64,000 bases of DNA, taken from the NCBI RefSeq assembly GCF_900602065.1, contig NZ_UWFN01000265.1, positions 434,001 through 498,000 on the forward strand, read 5' to 3'. A model generated the notes under the pieces. That model did no database searches, was not told the DNA's origin, and saw only the letters and a list, made by a program, of their open reading frames with translations. Position 1 is the first letter of the stretch, and each line of letters opens with the position of its first letter. The position numbers and the translations under genes were made by a program. Source of the stretch: Pseudomonas viridiflava (GTDB lineage: Bacteria; Pseudomonadota; Gammaproteobacteria; Pseudomonadales; Pseudomonadaceae). Below are positions 1 through 9,013 of this stretch, piece by piece.

Positions 1-302
1 AGCAAACCAACCCCGCCAACACCCAGAATCGTTGCGTAGAGCAAGGCCAGTCTCAACGAGACCAGGCCTTGTACCAACACGCGGTTCTTGGTGCGCTCCA
101 TCTTCTGGTCGATGTCACGGTCGATGCAGTTGTTGAAAACACAACCGGATGCAACGACCAATGAGGTGCCTATGACTGCGGCCAGAAACATGCCGAAGTC
201 AATTTGCCCTTTGGAGGCCAGAAAAAAGCCACCTGCCACCGAAAGCACGTTACCGAAAATGATCCCCGGCTTGGTGATTTGGATAAAGTGCTTAAGGGAC
301 AT
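1..302 (-). CDS. cyoE: Protoheme IX farnesyltransferase, N-terminal part
   Basis: Integral membrane prenyltransferase of the UbiA superfamily; it farnesylates protoheme to heme O for the bo3 oxidase encoded upstream. About 100 N-terminal residues are present, starting [13 protein letters not shown], and the gene runs off the left edge. The prenyl-diphosphate/metal-binding NxxDxxxD motif is visible as NCIDRDID. Two hydrophobic segments surround it. It is the last gene of the cyo operon, 10 bases after cyoD, so it is made together with the apo-oxidase. The assignment rests on the motif plus the operon position. Confidence 0.95.
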   Translation of the reverse strand, partial: MSLKHFIQITKPGIIFGNVLSVAGGFFLASKGQIDFGMFLAAVIGTSLVVASGCVFNNCIDRDIDQKMERTKNRVLVQGLVSLRLALLYATILGVGGVGL

Positions 303-312
303 CAGGGTTACC

Positions 313-648
313 TCATTTAGCCATCATGACGGTGTGGATGCTGAACATGATCCACAACGAGAGGCCGACCAGCAGAACGATGACCAGCGCAGTGAACGCA
401 AACGCGAACACGTTGTTACGCTGAGCCTCCGAACGATCCAGGTGCAGGAAGTAGCGCAGGTGAACCAGAACCTGTACCACAGCGAAGATCAGAATCGTCG
501 CCAGGGTCGCAGTCTTGGACATCACCGGATACATCACCACGCCGAACGGGATAGCGGTCAGGATCACGGACAGGACGAAGCCGATCACGTAGTCCTTCAC
601 ACCATGGCTGTGGTCTTCAGCAGAGATATGCGCGTGTGCGTTAGCCAT
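313..648 (-). CDS. cyoD: Cytochrome bo3 ubiquinol oxidase subunit IV
   Basis: Small membrane subunit of the cytochrome bo3 quinol oxidase, needed for assembly or stability of the complex and not for catalysis. The 111-residue product has a polar His-rich start ([16 protein letters not shown]) and three hydrophobic helices, the size and topology usual for CyoD. It ends before cyoE and begins directly after the cyoC stop codon (zero-base gap), so it is translationally linked to cyoC. Confidence 0.95.
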   Translation of the reverse strand: MANAHAHISAEDHSHGVKDYVIGFVLSVILTAIPFGVVMYPVMSKTATLATILIFAVVQVLVHLRYFLHLDRSEAQRNNVFAFAFTALVIVLLVGLSLWIMFSIHTVMMAK

Positions 649-1272
649 TTACAAAGTCCCCATCAGATAAACAACGGTGAAGACGCAAATCCATACTACG
701 TCCAGGAAGTGCCAGAACAGGCTCAGGCAGCTCAGACGAGTAGCGTTGGTCGACGTCAGGCCGCGAGTCTTGACCTGATACATCATGATGCCCATCCAGA
801 TCAGACCGCTGGTCACGTGCAGGCCGTGCAGGCCTACCAGTGCAAAGAAGCCAGACAGGAAGCCGCTACGGCTAGGGCCGTAGCCTTCGACGATCAGGTG
901 ATGGAACTCGTAGATTTCCATCGCGATGAAGCCGGCACCGAACAGGAAGGTCAGGGCCAACCAGCCCAGCACTTGACTCTTCTTGCCCTTGTGGACGGCC
1001 AGCATCGCAAAGCCGTAAGTAATACTACTGAACAACAGGAACGCGGTTTCGACGGCCACGAATGGCAGCTCGAAAATGTCGTGTCCCGAAGGACCGCCCG
1101 CTACGTTGTTGACCAACACCGCGTAGATCGCGAAGAAGGATGCGAACAACACGCAGTCGGTCATCAGGTAGAGCCAGAAACCGTAGACGGTCATTGGCCC
1201 CGCATCGTGGTGATCATGCCCGTGGTCGTCATGACCGTGGGCATCTCCTGGATTCAATACTAAGTTCGACAT
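649..1272 (-). CDS. cyoC: Cytochrome bo3 ubiquinol oxidase subunit III
   Basis: Subunit III of the bo3 terminal oxidase in the inner membrane. The 207-residue protein has five hydrophobic helices as in E. coli CyoC. The N-terminus carries a His/Asp-rich stretch ([17 protein letters not shown]), and the family-typical Glu-containing helix ([12 protein letters not shown]) is present. It starts 2 bases beyond the cyoB stop and abuts cyoD. Confidence 0.95.
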   Translation of the reverse strand: MSNLVLNPGDAHGHDDHGHDHHDAGPMTVYGFWLYLMTDCVLFASFFAIYAVLVNNVAGGPSGHDIFELPFVAVETAFLLFSSITYGFAMLAVHKGKKSQVLGWLALTFLFGAGFIAMEIYEFHHLIVEGYGPSRSGFLSGFFALVGLHGLHVTSGLIWMGIMMYQVKTRGLTSTNATRLSCLSLFWHFLDVVWICVFTVVYLMGTL

Positions 1273-1274
1273 GT

Positions 1275-3293
1275 TTAAACCTGTTCCAGTGTGGATTTGC
1301 CAGGCGTGTATGCACCCTGAGCCACGAGGACCTTGTGCTGCTCACCTTCGATACGCGCCACTTCTTCAGCGGGCACCATGTAGCCTTGGTCGTCACGTGC
1401 GGCGTGGATAACGAACGAAACTACGGTCGCCACCAGGCTGGCGATAGCCAACCACCAGATGTGCCAGATCATGGCGAAGCCGAACACTGTCAACAGCAGA
1501 CCCATCACCAGACCGGTCGCGGTGTTGTTCGGCATGTGAATCGCCGAATAGTGAGCCGGTACGTTGTAAGCAGTGCCGTTACGCTTGGCTTCGGTGAAGG
1601 CATCCAGGTCGGTTGCTTTCGGCAGCTCGGCGAAGTTGTAGAACGGCGGCGGCGAAGACGTCGACCATTCCAGCGTGTGGCCATTCCACGGGTCACCAGT
1701 CAGATCACGATTCTCTGGCTTGTTGCGGTCACGAACGCTGACGAAGATCTGGATCAGTTGGCATGCGATACCAACAGCGATCAGCATTGCACCCCACCAG
1801 GCGATGTCCAGGTACAGGTTCCAGGCCGGGTTATCAGTGGTGTTCAGACGACGAGTCATCCCCAGGAAGCCCAGGAAGTACAGCGGCATGAACGCAATGA
1901 AGAAACCGAAGAACCAGCAGTAGAACGCAGACTTGCCCCACTTCTCATTCAGCTTGAAGCCGAATGCTTTAGGGAACCAGAACGCGAAACCAGCGATGTA
2001 ACCGAATACCGCACCGCCGATGATGACGTTGTGGAAGTGAGCGATGACGAACAGGCTGTTGTGCAGTACGAAGTCAGCACCCGGGATCGCCAACAGAACG
2101 CCGGTCATACCGCCGATCGAGAAGGTGATCATGAAGCCCAGAGTCCAGAGTACTGGCGCGGTGAAGCGCAGACGGCCCTGGTAAATGGTGAACAGCCAGT
2201 TGAATAGCTTCACACCCGTCGGTAGCGCAATCAGCATTGTCGCCAGACCGAAGAAGGCGTTGACGCTGGCACCCGAACCCATGGTGAAGAAGTGGTGCAG
2301 CCATACCATGAAGCCCAGGACGCAGATCCCGCCGCTGGCGTAGATCATCGACTTGTGGCCGAACAGGCGCTTGCCGGTAAAGGTAGAGATGACTTCGGAG
2401 AACACACCGAAAGCAGGCAATACCAGAATGTAAACTTCAGGGTGACCCCATGCCCAGAACAGGTTCACGTACATCATCGGGTTACCACCCAACTCGTTCG
2501 TGAAAATGTGGAAGTCCAGGTAACGGTCAAGCGTCAGAGCTGCAAGGGTAGCGGTCAGGATCGGGAACGAAGCCACGATCAGAACGTTTGCCCAGGTGCA
2601 GGTCCAGGTGAAGATCGGCATTTCCATCAACTTCATGCCAGGCGTGCGCATTTTCAGCACGGTGACCAGGAAGTTGACACCCGTGAGCGTTGTCCCGAGT
2701 CCCGATAACTGTAGCGCCCAGATGTAGTAGTCGACCCCCACTCCAGGACTGTAAGCCAGGCCGGACAGTGGCGGGTAAGCAACCCAACCGGTTTTGGCGA
2801 ACTCGCCGACACCCAGAGAGATGTTGACCAACAGTACGCCGGACACCAGGAGCCAGAAGCTCAGGGAGTTCAGGAACGGGAAGGCAACGTCACGGGCACC
2901 GATCTGCAGCGGCACGACGATGTTCATCAGGCCGGTGAAGAATGGCATCGCCATGAAGATGATCATGATCACACCGTGAGCGGTGAAGATCTGGTCATAG
3001 TGCTCAGGCGGCAAATAGCCTTCCGAGCCGTTCTGGGCCAAAGCCAGCTGGGTACGCATCATCACGGCGTCGGCGAAACCGCGCAACAGCATGACCATGG
3101 CAACGATGATGTACATCACACCGATTTTCTTGTGGTCGACTGACGTCAGCCATTCGGTCCACAAGTAGGTCCATTTTTTGAAATAGCTGATCGCCGCGAC
3201 CAACGCAAGGCCACCCAGCGCGATCATCGCGAGGGTGATCATGACTATCGGCTCGTGATACGGGATCGCGTCCAGACTTAATTTACCAAACAT
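1275..3293 (-). CDS. cyoB: Cytochrome bo3 ubiquinol oxidase subunit I
   Basis: Catalytic subunit of the proton-pumping quinol oxidase; it binds low-spin heme b and the heme o3-CuB centre that reduces oxygen to water. The 672-residue length is close to the family norm. Heme-copper oxidase signatures are visible: TAHGVIMI (low-spin heme ligand helix), [10 protein letters not shown] (CuB His and cross-linked Tyr), the HHFFTMG pair of CuB histidines, and [10 protein letters not shown] (o3 and low-spin heme ligands). A GAGGAG ribosome binding site precedes the ATG, 3 bases after the cyoA stop. Confidence 0.97.
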   Translation of the reverse strand: MFGKLSLDAIPYHEPIVMITLAMIALGGLALVAAISYFKKWTYLWTEWLTSVDHKKIGVMYIIVAMVMLLRGFADAVMMRTQLALAQNGSEGYLPPEHYDQIFTAHGVIMIIFMAMPFFTGLMNIVVPLQIGARDVAFPFLNSLSFWLLVSGVLLVNISLGVGEFAKTGWVAYPPLSGLAYSPGVGVDYYIWALQLSGLGTTLTGVNFLVTVLKMRTPGMKLMEMPIFTWTCTWANVLIVASFPILTATLAALTLDRYLDFHIFTNELGGNPMMYVNLFWAWGHPEVYILVLPAFGVFSEVISTFTGKRLFGHKSMIYASGGICVLGFMVWLHHFFTMGSGASVNAFFGLATMLIALPTGVKLFNWLFTIYQGRLRFTAPVLWTLGFMITFSIGGMTGVLLAIPGADFVLHNSLFVIAHFHNVIIGGAVFGYIAGFAFWFPKAFGFKLNEKWGKSAFYCWFFGFFIAFMPLYFLGFLGMTRRLNTTDNPAWNLYLDIAWWGAMLIAVGIACQLIQIFVSVRDRNKPENRDLTGDPWNGHTLEWSTSSPPPFYNFAELPKATDLDAFTEAKRNGTAYNVPAHYSAIHMPNNTATGLVMGLLLTVFGFAMIWHIWWLAIASLVATVVSFVIHAARDDQGYMVPAEEVARIEGEQHKVLVAQGAYTPGKSTLEQV

Positions 3294-3296
3294 CGT

Positions 3297-4256
3297 TTAC
3301 TCCTCTGCCCCAGCAGCTACATGCTTACCCATGTCCATCCCGACCTGACCGGCTTGAGCCGACTCTTCAGCAGTACCTTCCTGCTCATGAGGGTTTTTCT
3401 TGCCTGGTTTCATGCCTTCGTACTTGTCGATGACGGCATTGAACAGATTCGGAGTGACCTCGGAGAACAGCTCGACCGGGTTACGCTCGCTCGGTTTGAG
3501 CAAAGCAGCGTATTCCGAAGCTTCAAGCTTTTTAGGTGAACTCTTGACTTCGGCGACCCAGGCGTCGAAATCCGCCTTGGAGGTTGCGGTTGCCTTGAAC
3601 TTCATGCCGGTGAAACCTGCGCCACTGTAGTTGGCGGAGATACCGTTGAACTCATGGTTCTCGTTGGCGATAAGGTGCAGCTTGGTCAGCATGCCCGCCA
3701 TGGCGTAAACCTGGCCGCCCAGACCCGGAATGAAGAACGAGTTCATCACCGAATCGGAAGTAATCTTGAAATTGACCGGAGTGTTGGCAGGGAAGACGAT
3801 CTTGTTGACCGTGGCAATGCCCTGTTCCGGATAGATGAACACCCATTTCCAGTCCAGCGAAATCACTTCGATGGTGACCGGCGGCACGTCGGATTCGATC
3901 GGACGATACGGGTCCAGTGCGTGGGTAGACTTGTAGGTGATGTAGAACAGCACCAGCAGCAGGACCATCGGAATGCCCCACACTGCAGCTTCGATCTTGG
4001 TCGAGTGAGACCAGTCAGGCGTGTAGGTAGCAGCCTTGTTCGAAGCGCGATATTTCCAGGCGAAAATGATCGTCAGGAAAATGACCGGGATTACCACGAT
4101 CAACATCAACAGCGTTGCGGTGATAATCAGGTTGCGCTCGTCGAGCCCCACTTGCCCTTTAGGATCGAGCAGAGGCACGCCCTCGCAACCACTGAGCAAA
4201 AGCATGCTGAAAAGGGCCAAGAAGCCAAAAAACCTGGGGTACCTTTTTTTACTCAT
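3297..4256 (-). CDS. cyoA: Cytochrome bo3 ubiquinol oxidase subunit II (lipoprotein)
   Basis: Subunit II of the bo3 oxidase, with two membrane helices and a periplasmic cupredoxin-fold domain. The reading frame is open further upstream, but the chosen start MSKKRYPRFF gives 319 residues, the family size, and places a lipoprotein signal with lipobox LLSGC at the right distance. The domain lacks the Cys/His CuA ligands of cytochrome c oxidases, as expected for a quinol oxidase. It is the first gene of the operon cyoABCDE; the promoter should lie in the 450-base region to its right. Confidence 0.95.
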   Translation of the reverse strand: MSKKRYPRFFGFLALFSMLLLSGCEGVPLLDPKGQVGLDERNLIITATLLMLIVVIPVIFLTIIFAWKYRASNKAATYTPDWSHSTKIEAAVWGIPMVLLLVLFYITYKSTHALDPYRPIESDVPPVTIEVISLDWKWVFIYPEQGIATVNKIVFPANTPVNFKITSDSVMNSFFIPGLGGQVYAMAGMLTKLHLIANENHEFNGISANYSGAGFTGMKFKATATSKADFDAWVAEVKSSPKKLEASEYAALLKPSERNPVELFSEVTPNLFNAVIDKYEGMKPGKKNPHEQEGTAEESAQAGQVGMDMGKHVAAGAEE

Positions 4257-4713
4257 CTCACGACCTCTAAAAGCAAAAGCAGCTTGCGGGTGCAATTGGT
4301 TTTCGACCGCCAACACCGAAACCTGCCGGAGTTGGCATATTTTTTTGGATTGAACAAAGCCTGTCACGACGCATGCAAAGCGTAACGACAAATCCATATT
4401 TATCTTTAATTTCTTATTCGAATGTGTGGCATCACGCCCGGATTACGGGCCAATTCCCTTTGGTGCGGACATTCATGGTGCTTTCAGAGACCGACTGGCA
4501 CTACCGGCACAGCCTGCGCAAAAGGCGCTTTTCTGACCTCAAAAATGCTCAGCGCGGGGTGACCCTGCGCGGCAAGTGCGGGGATTGTAGATATCTAGAA
4601 ATTTAATGACTATGTTTTTTTTAGCAACAGTTTGTATCAGGATCTGTAAAAATCGAGAATCAGCTCACGAAATTTTCACAAGAAATGCCCCTTTTTGTAG
4701 GGGCATTATTTCC
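4257..4713. other. Intergenic region: cyo leader and dsbB 3' end
   Basis: This 457-base stretch separates the cyoA start from the end of dsbB, both read leftwards. It must hold the cyo promoter and a leader. The AT-rich part around 4380-4420 and 4600-4640 is the likeliest promoter zone. I see no convincing TTGAT-N4-ATCAA Anr box. A hairpin at 4684-4707 serves as the dsbB terminator. No reading frame in it has gene-like features. Confidence 0.5.
4684..4707 (-). terminator. Hairpin terminator after dsbB
   Basis: An 8-bp perfect stem (aatgcccc / ggggcatt) with an 8-base loop sits 7 bases beyond the dsbB stop. In the leftward direction it is followed by a moderately T-rich stretch, consistent with a rho-independent terminator, though the T-run is interrupted. 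Confidence 0.65.
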
Positions 4714-5238
4714 TCACAAGCCCTGTAGACCGCGGTATTTGCGCCGGTTACGAATGATGCCGATCGGGACCAGTATGACGGTCAATACGAACGCCACCAG
4801 CGCCCATTGCGCGAGTGACAATCCGAGGACTGGCGGATAAGGGGTCGTGCAGAAGCCGCCGACCTGGAATCCGATCGGGAACATCGAGGCCAGCGGGAGG
4901 CCATCAACGATCGGTTGCAGGATGTCGATGCCGCAACTCTCGGTAGGGTGCGAAAGGATGTAGACATGACGGCCGGCGGCAACGATGCCGCCTATGGCGC
5001 TGAGCACCACCAGTGTTTCAAGCGCAGTGATGCTCCGGCGACCTGGCATGGCTGCGCCGATGAAAGCGAAGATTGCGATGAACAGCAGCGCATAGCGTTG
5101 CAGGATGCACAGCGGGCAAGGTGCCTCGCCCAGCACGATCTGCATGTACAGCGCCCCGCCGATCAGCGCCAGGCAGATAACGCCCAGCAAGACCAGGAAG
5201 CGCTTTTCGCGTTTTAGGTACAACATGTTGTCGATCAT
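4714..5238 (-). CDS. dsbB: Disulfide bond formation protein B
   Basis: Inner-membrane quinone reductase that reoxidises periplasmic DsbA. The 174-residue protein has four hydrophobic helices. The first periplasmic redox pair is C41-P-L-C44, and the second pair is C102 (SCGID) and C130 (GGFCTTP), matching the DsbB layout. The start used has AAGG nine bases upstream; an internal Met at position 5 is an alternative. Its location beside the respiratory quinol oxidase fits its use of the quinone pool. Pseudomonads often carry two DsbB paralogues and the sequence alone does not tell which this is. Confidence 0.93.
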   Translation of the reverse strand: MIDNMLYLKREKRFLVLLGVICLALIGGALYMQIVLGEAPCPLCILQRYALLFIAIFAFIGAAMPGRRSITALETLVVLSAIGGIVAAGRHVYILSHPTESCGIDILQPIVDGLPLASMFPIGFQVGGFCTTPYPPVLGLSLAQWALVAFVLTVILVPIGIIRNRRKYRGLQGL

Positions 5239-5476
5239 TCACATACCTTTCGAAAGGGTGTCCATTCGGACCGTTCGATCAATGCCGGAGGCGTGTAGCA
5301 GTGCCCCTTCAGGGCTGACACCGGATTGTAAAGGCACAGCGCCCCGATCGCTCGCGATAATCAGGGGCCATTGAGGACAACTCAAGCCCGCACCCGCCAT
5401 ATGGCCATATTTGGCAGCCCGATGGCGTTCGGCGTGCGAATTCAGCGCTTGAACAAAAGCCCCCCACGCAAAAAAA

Positions 5477-5517
5477 CGCATCCTTCTATATATAGAAGGA
5501 TGCGGCCATTTGTCGCA
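5477..5517. repeat. Palindrome module 1: 28-bp perfect palindrome plus hairpin
   Basis: 5477-5504 is a perfect 28-bp palindrome centred on TTCTATATATAGAA. It overlaps a second small hairpin, 5501-5517 (TGCGGC / GTCGCA with one G-T pair). The same architecture recurs at 5594-5630. Function unknown; possible roles are a terminator for hmp, an mRNA-stabilising element or a dimeric regulator site. Confidence 0.8.
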
Positions 5518-5593
5518 GGCAAAATGGATCAGAGCATTCCCGTTAACGCTTTGCAGAAAATGTGGCCCTTGTAGGAAGCACGGTGTCAGCAGA

Positions 5594-5630
5594 GCTCTTC
5601 TATATATAGAAGAGCGCGACTATTTGTCGC
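5594..5630. repeat. Palindrome module 2: 22-bp perfect palindrome plus hairpin
   Basis: 5594-5615 is a perfect 22-bp palindrome sharing the TTCTATATATAGAA core with module 1. It is followed directly by a hairpin, GCGAC-tattt-GTCGC, at 5616-5630. It lies 3 bases beyond the hmp stop codon, so it is transcribed as the hmp 3' end. The arms outside the core differ from module 1 but keep perfect pairing. Confidence 0.8.
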
Positions 5631-5633
5631 ACC

Positions 5634-6815
5634 TCACTCCAGTGCAGAAGCCGGACCGAAAAACTCGAAGCGACTTTGCTTCTCCGGAACACCTGCCGCT
5701 TTGAGCTGACGCTTGACGGCCTTCATGAACGCCTTGGGGCCAAGGAAGTACACGTCCACATCCCGTTCCTCGGGCAACCACTGCTCCAGACGTGCCTGAT
5801 CAAGAAGGCCGACGGCATCACCAGCAGGGCTGACGCCATCATCTTCCGCGTAGCAATAGAATCGTTTTAGCTGCGGGTGCCGGTCCACCAGACCGTCTAC
5901 CCAATCGCGGAACGCATGCACGCGGCCGTTACGCGCACAGTGAATGAAGTGCACCGGGCGAGAGGTTTCAAGTGCGGCTTCCAGCATTGCCAGGGTCGGC
6001 GTAATGCCCACCCCGCCACTGATCAGCACCAGCGGCTTGTCGCTGGTGGTCAGGGTGAACTCACCCGACGGCGGAAACAGCAGCAGGCTGTCGCCCACCT
6101 GCAGTTCGTCATGCAGGTAACTGGACACCTTGCCATGAGGCTCGCGCTTGACGCTGATCCGGTACTGAGCGCCACCCGCCACGGCTGACAACGAATAATT
6201 GCGGCGCATCTCTTCGTCGCCTATTCGCAACTGCAGGCCAATGTACTGACCCGGCGTGAAATCGAGCAATGGACCGCCGTCCGCGGGTTGCAGGTGGAAC
6301 GAGGTGATTTCCGAACTTTCAGCAACTTTCGCCGCCAGCCTGAATTCACGGGTACCACGCCAGCCTCCATGCGCCTGGGCCTTCTCCTCGTAGATCGCCC
6401 CCTCGGCACCGATCAGCACATCGGCAAGCTGCTGATAAGCGCGGCCCCAGGCTTGCAGTACTTCATCGGTGGCGATCTCCTCACCGAGCACTTCGCGGAT
6501 AGCACTCAGCAAGCAACTGCCTACAATCGGATAGTGCTCGGGAAGAATCTGCAGCGCGACGTGCTTGTTGATGATTTTCGCCAGCAAGTCACCCAACTGC
6601 TCAAGCTCGTCAATGTGCCGGGCGTACATCAACAAGCCATTGGCCAGCGCTCTGGGCTGGTCACCACTGGCCTGATGCGCCGGATTGAACAGCGGCCTTA
6701 CCTGCGGATACTCGCCGAGCATCTTTTTGTAGAAGTGAGTCGTCAACGTCTCACCGCCGCTTTCGAGCAGTGGCACGGTGGCTTTAACAATGGCACGATC
6801 CGAGGCGCTTAACAT
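5634..6815 (-). CDS. hmp: Flavohemoglobin, nitric oxide dioxygenase
   Basis: Cytoplasmic enzyme that converts NO plus O2 to nitrate using NAD(P)H. At the start MLSASDRAIV (393 residues) the globin key residues fall at the E. coli Hmp numbers: Tyr29, Gln53 and proximal His85 (KHVALQI). The FAD-binding RRNYSLS motif and the NAD-binding GGVGITPTLAML motif follow, and the protein ends FEFFGPASALE. The frame is open 29 codons further upstream, but that extension has no family counterpart. Upstream lie two NorR-type sites and a sigma54-like promoter, so NO-responsive expression is predicted. In P. aeruginosa the activator gene fhpR is adjacent; here the divergent neighbour is cheV. Confidence 0.95.
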   Translation of the reverse strand: MLSASDRAIVKATVPLLESGGETLTTHFYKKMLGEYPQVRPLFNPAHQASGDQPRALANGLLMYARHIDELEQLGDLLAKIINKHVALQILPEHYPIVGSCLLSAIREVLGEEIATDEVLQAWGRAYQQLADVLIGAEGAIYEEKAQAHGGWRGTREFRLAAKVAESSEITSFHLQPADGGPLLDFTPGQYIGLQLRIGDEEMRRNYSLSAVAGGAQYRISVKREPHGKVSSYLHDELQVGDSLLLFPPSGEFTLTTSDKPLVLISGGVGITPTLAMLEAALETSRPVHFIHCARNGRVHAFRDWVDGLVDRHPQLKRFYCYAEDDGVSPAGDAVGLLDQARLEQWLPEERDVDVYFLGPKAFMKAVKRQLKAAGVPEKQSRFEFFGPASALE

Positions 6816-6858
6816 GATGTACTCCAGGCACACAGGCTTTGTAGAATGTAACCATGGT

Positions 6859-6876
6859 GTTTCAGGAACCGTGCCA
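6859..6876 (-). promoter_or_regulatory. Candidate sigma54 promoter of hmp
   Basis: Read leftwards, TGGCACGGTTCCTGAA matches the -24 element TGGCACG perfectly and the -12 element (TTGCW) in part: the spacing is right, but CTGAA replaces TTGCA. It lies about 45 bases from the hmp ATG. The combination with NorR-type sites upstream makes it plausible; the imperfect -12 box is the weak point. Confidence 0.5.
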
Positions 6877-6916
6877 AAATTTACTGCTAGCAAAATCAAC
6901 AAGTTAGTGTGAAATG

Positions 6917-6953
6917 GTCAAATAGACACCAGAAATTGGATGGTCATTTTGAC
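6917..6953 (-). promoter_or_regulatory. Two NorR/FhpR-type enhancer sites
   Basis: GTCAAATAGAC (6917-6927) and GTCATTTTGAC (6943-6953) both fit the GT-N7-AC NorR consensus and are each inverted repeats (GTC...GAC). They lie 26 bases apart and 40-90 bases upstream of the candidate sigma54 promoter of hmp, as expected for NO-activated flavohemoglobin genes. Confidence 0.6.
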
Positions 6954-7140
6954 TCGCCGCAGTCTTAATGACCCGGCTGCGGTAAATTTCATCCAGGCCC
7001 CTATCGGCCACCCGACGGGATCAGGGAAAACCCGCCAGCGTACAAAAAACCTCAAGCGTACCTGCGCAGGGTCGATAACCTATCCAGAGAAGGCTGTTTG
7101 CTGCTTACTGCGGCGAAACACTTATTGCCAGAAGGTTTAT

Positions 7141-8040
7141 ATGTCCACCAAGAATGTCCGAGCAGATTCACTTTCGCTGCTGCTGTTCACGTTACGCAGC
7201 GGCAAGTTGATGGCGATCAACTTGCTCAAGGTCAGTGAGATCATCCCCTGCCCTGCCCTGACACGACTTCCAGAATCGCACCCGCACGTCAAAGGCGTTG
7301 CCACGCTGCGAGGCGCCTCGCTTTCCGTGATTGACCTCAGTCGGGCCATTGGTGAAAAGCCGCTGGTCGACCCGGATGGCGGCTGCCTGATCGTCACCGA
7401 TGTCAGCCGTTCCAAGCAGGGCCTGCATGTTCAGGCTGTGAGCAAGATCGTCCATTGCCTGACCACTGACATTCGCCCGCCGCCATTTGGCGCCAACGGT
7501 CGTTCGTTCATTACGGGCGTGACCCAGGTAGACGGGACGCTGGTACAGGTGCTGGACATCGAAAAAGTCATCCACGGGATTGCTCCGGCGCAGATCGTCG
7601 CGCAACCGGATGAATTGACCATGGAAGAAGCCGAGTTGTTGGCGGCAACGCGGATCCTGGTCGTCGATGACAGTCAGGTAGCGCTGCAGCAATCGCTGCT
7701 CACCTTGCGTAACCTGGGCCTGGATTGCCACACGGCGCGCAGCGCCAAGGAAGCCATTGACGTATTGCTGGAACTGCAGGGCTCTCCCGCGCAAATCAAC
7801 GTGGTGGTATCCGATATCGAAATGTCCGAGATGGACGGCTACGCACTGACTCGGACCCTGCGTGAAACGCCTGATTTCCAGGACCTGTACATCCTGCTGC
7901 ACACGTCCCTGGACAGCGCCATGAACAGTGAAAAAGCCAGGCTCGCGGGCGCCAACTCGGTACTGACCAAGTTCTCCTCGCCGGAGTTGACCCGCAGCCT
8001 GATCGTCGCCGCACGGGCGGTACAGGCCCAAGGCGCGTGA
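7141..8040 (+). CDS. cheV: CheV-type chemotaxis coupling protein (CheW-REC)
   Basis: Couples chemoreceptors to the CheA kinase; the receiver domain tunes the coupling. The 299-residue protein has an N-terminal CheW-like domain (about 10-150, with GVATLRGASLSVIDL and GRSFITGVTQVDG) and a C-terminal receiver domain (about 170-290). The receiver has acidic D176/D177 (ILVVDDSQ), phospho-acceptor D225 (VVVSDIEMSEMDG) and a Lys in LTKFSS. The start MSTKNV was chosen because the CheW fold begins shortly after it; the upstream open frame is not conserved-looking. The 4-base junction with the next gene suggests co-transcription. Confidence 0.92.
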   Translation: MSTKNVRADSLSLLLFTLRSGKLMAINLLKVSEIIPCPALTRLPESHPHVKGVATLRGASLSVIDLSRAIGEKPLVDPDGGCLIVTDVSRSKQGLHVQAVSKIVHCLTTDIRPPPFGANGRSFITGVTQVDGTLVQVLDIEKVIHGIAPAQIVAQPDELTMEEAELLAATRILVVDDSQVALQQSLLTLRNLGLDCHTARSAKEAIDVLLELQGSPAQINVVVSDIEMSEMDGYALTRTLRETPDFQDLYILLHTSLDSAMNSEKARLAGANSVLTKFSSPELTRSLIVAARAVQAQGA

Positions 8041-8045
8041 ATGTG

Positions 8046-8543
8046 ATGGAACGCCTCGGCGGATCTGACCGGCATTGCTGGCTGATGCGCCGCGATCTTG
8101 ATCGCTTGCCTGCGGCAGAGGCGTGGCCACCTCACATTCACATTACCGCGTTCACCCTTGAGGATGCGCCGCAAGCCTATGCCCTCTTGCGGCAGAGTTA
8201 CGCCGATGATGCAGCGCTGCCTGACTACCCGGACTGGGTAAACACCTGGAAGACCGACCCCGAATACGATCCGGCCTTATGCTTCGCCCTTCATGACGAT
8301 CAGGGCATGATCGGCCTGATTCAGGGCTGGACCAGCGCGTTCATCAAAGACCTGGTGATCCACCCCCGGGCCAGAAACCAGGGCTTGGCGCTCCAGTTGC
8401 TTAACCACGTATTCCGCATTTTTCACCAGCGGCGCGAGGCTTTTGCAGACCTCAAAGTCATGGAAAACAACCTGCCCGCACGTTGCCTGTACGAGAAAGC
8501 AGGCATGCGCTATGTGCAGCGGCTGGAAACCAACCAGGCCTGA
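8046..8543 (+). CDS. GNAT-family N-acetyltransferase
   Basis: Predicted acetyl-CoA-dependent acetyltransferase of unknown substrate. The GNAT core is visible in the second half: beta strand FIKDLVIHP, then the acetyl-CoA pyrophosphate loop ARNQGLALQLL (R/Q-x-x-G-x-A pattern), and the terminal LYEKAGMRYVQ motif. The start at 8046 (ATG) gives 165 residues; a GTG at 8037 overlapping the cheV stop is an alternative. It is closely linked to cheV. Confidence 0.82.
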   Translation: MERLGGSDRHCWLMRRDLDRLPAAEAWPPHIHITAFTLEDAPQAYALLRQSYADDAALPDYPDWVNTWKTDPEYDPALCFALHDDQGMIGLIQGWTSAFIKDLVIHPRARNQGLALQLLNHVFRIFHQRREAFADLKVMENNLPARCLYEKAGMRYVQRLETNQA

Positions 8544-8586
8544 TCTGGCATACTCCACCATCAATCGATGACCATGGAGAACGACT

Positions 8587-8907
8587 ATGAAAGCGTCTAC
8601 CTTCCTGTTGATAGCTTGCGCGGCACTCGCCGGCCAGGCCAACGCCGCCAGCCCGGATGCCTGGATAGCCCTGGAGAAAGCGGTTATCGAGAGCTGCATG
8701 AAAGCCAGCCAGCTCAAGGAAGTACGAGCTGTCGGCAAGACAGGGTTTGACGACAACCTCGGTTATGAGGCGCTCATGCTCAGAGGCCGCTACCCGCAGC
8801 CGCACATGAAAAATCAACCAGGGGCCGAGCTGTGCCTGTACAACCGGCAGAGCAAAAAAGCCACGGTCAGTGAGTGGACCGAGCTGCCCGCTAACCTGAA
8901 AAAGTAA
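8587..8907 (+). CDS. Small secreted protein of unknown function
   Basis: A 106-residue product with a clear signal peptide (KASTFLLIACAALAGQANA, cleavage predicted after ANA). The mature part of about 85 residues has two cysteines (ESCMKAS and AELCLYN) that could form a disulfide in the periplasm. GGAG lies 7 bases before the ATG. I recognise no family; single-gene transcription is likely. Confidence 0.75.
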   Translation: MKASTFLLIACAALAGQANAASPDAWIALEKAVIESCMKASQLKEVRAVGKTGFDDNLGYEALMLRGRYPQPHMKNQPGAELCLYNRQSKKATVSEWTELPANLKK

Positions 8908-9013
8908 CAGCGCCCCACGCTGGCTCATAACTTGCTTCGAACACCGTCTCAGTCGTGCCTGCAACCCTGGCCTGTGCAGCGCGCGACGCCTGTCATGACG
9001 GACCTCTATCGCA

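Larger units (their letters stand above)
5239..5633. other. Intergenic region with two palindrome modules
   Basis: A 395-base gap between dsbB and hmp, both read leftwards. Its right half carries two related palindrome-plus-hairpin modules, described as separate entries. The left half (5239-5470) shows no gene-like frame and no strong inverted repeat, and probably holds the dsbB promoter. Confidence 0.5.

Noticed and set aside
4257..4713. Anr box controlling cyo
   Set aside because: No TTGAT-N4-ATCAA match was found on either strand.
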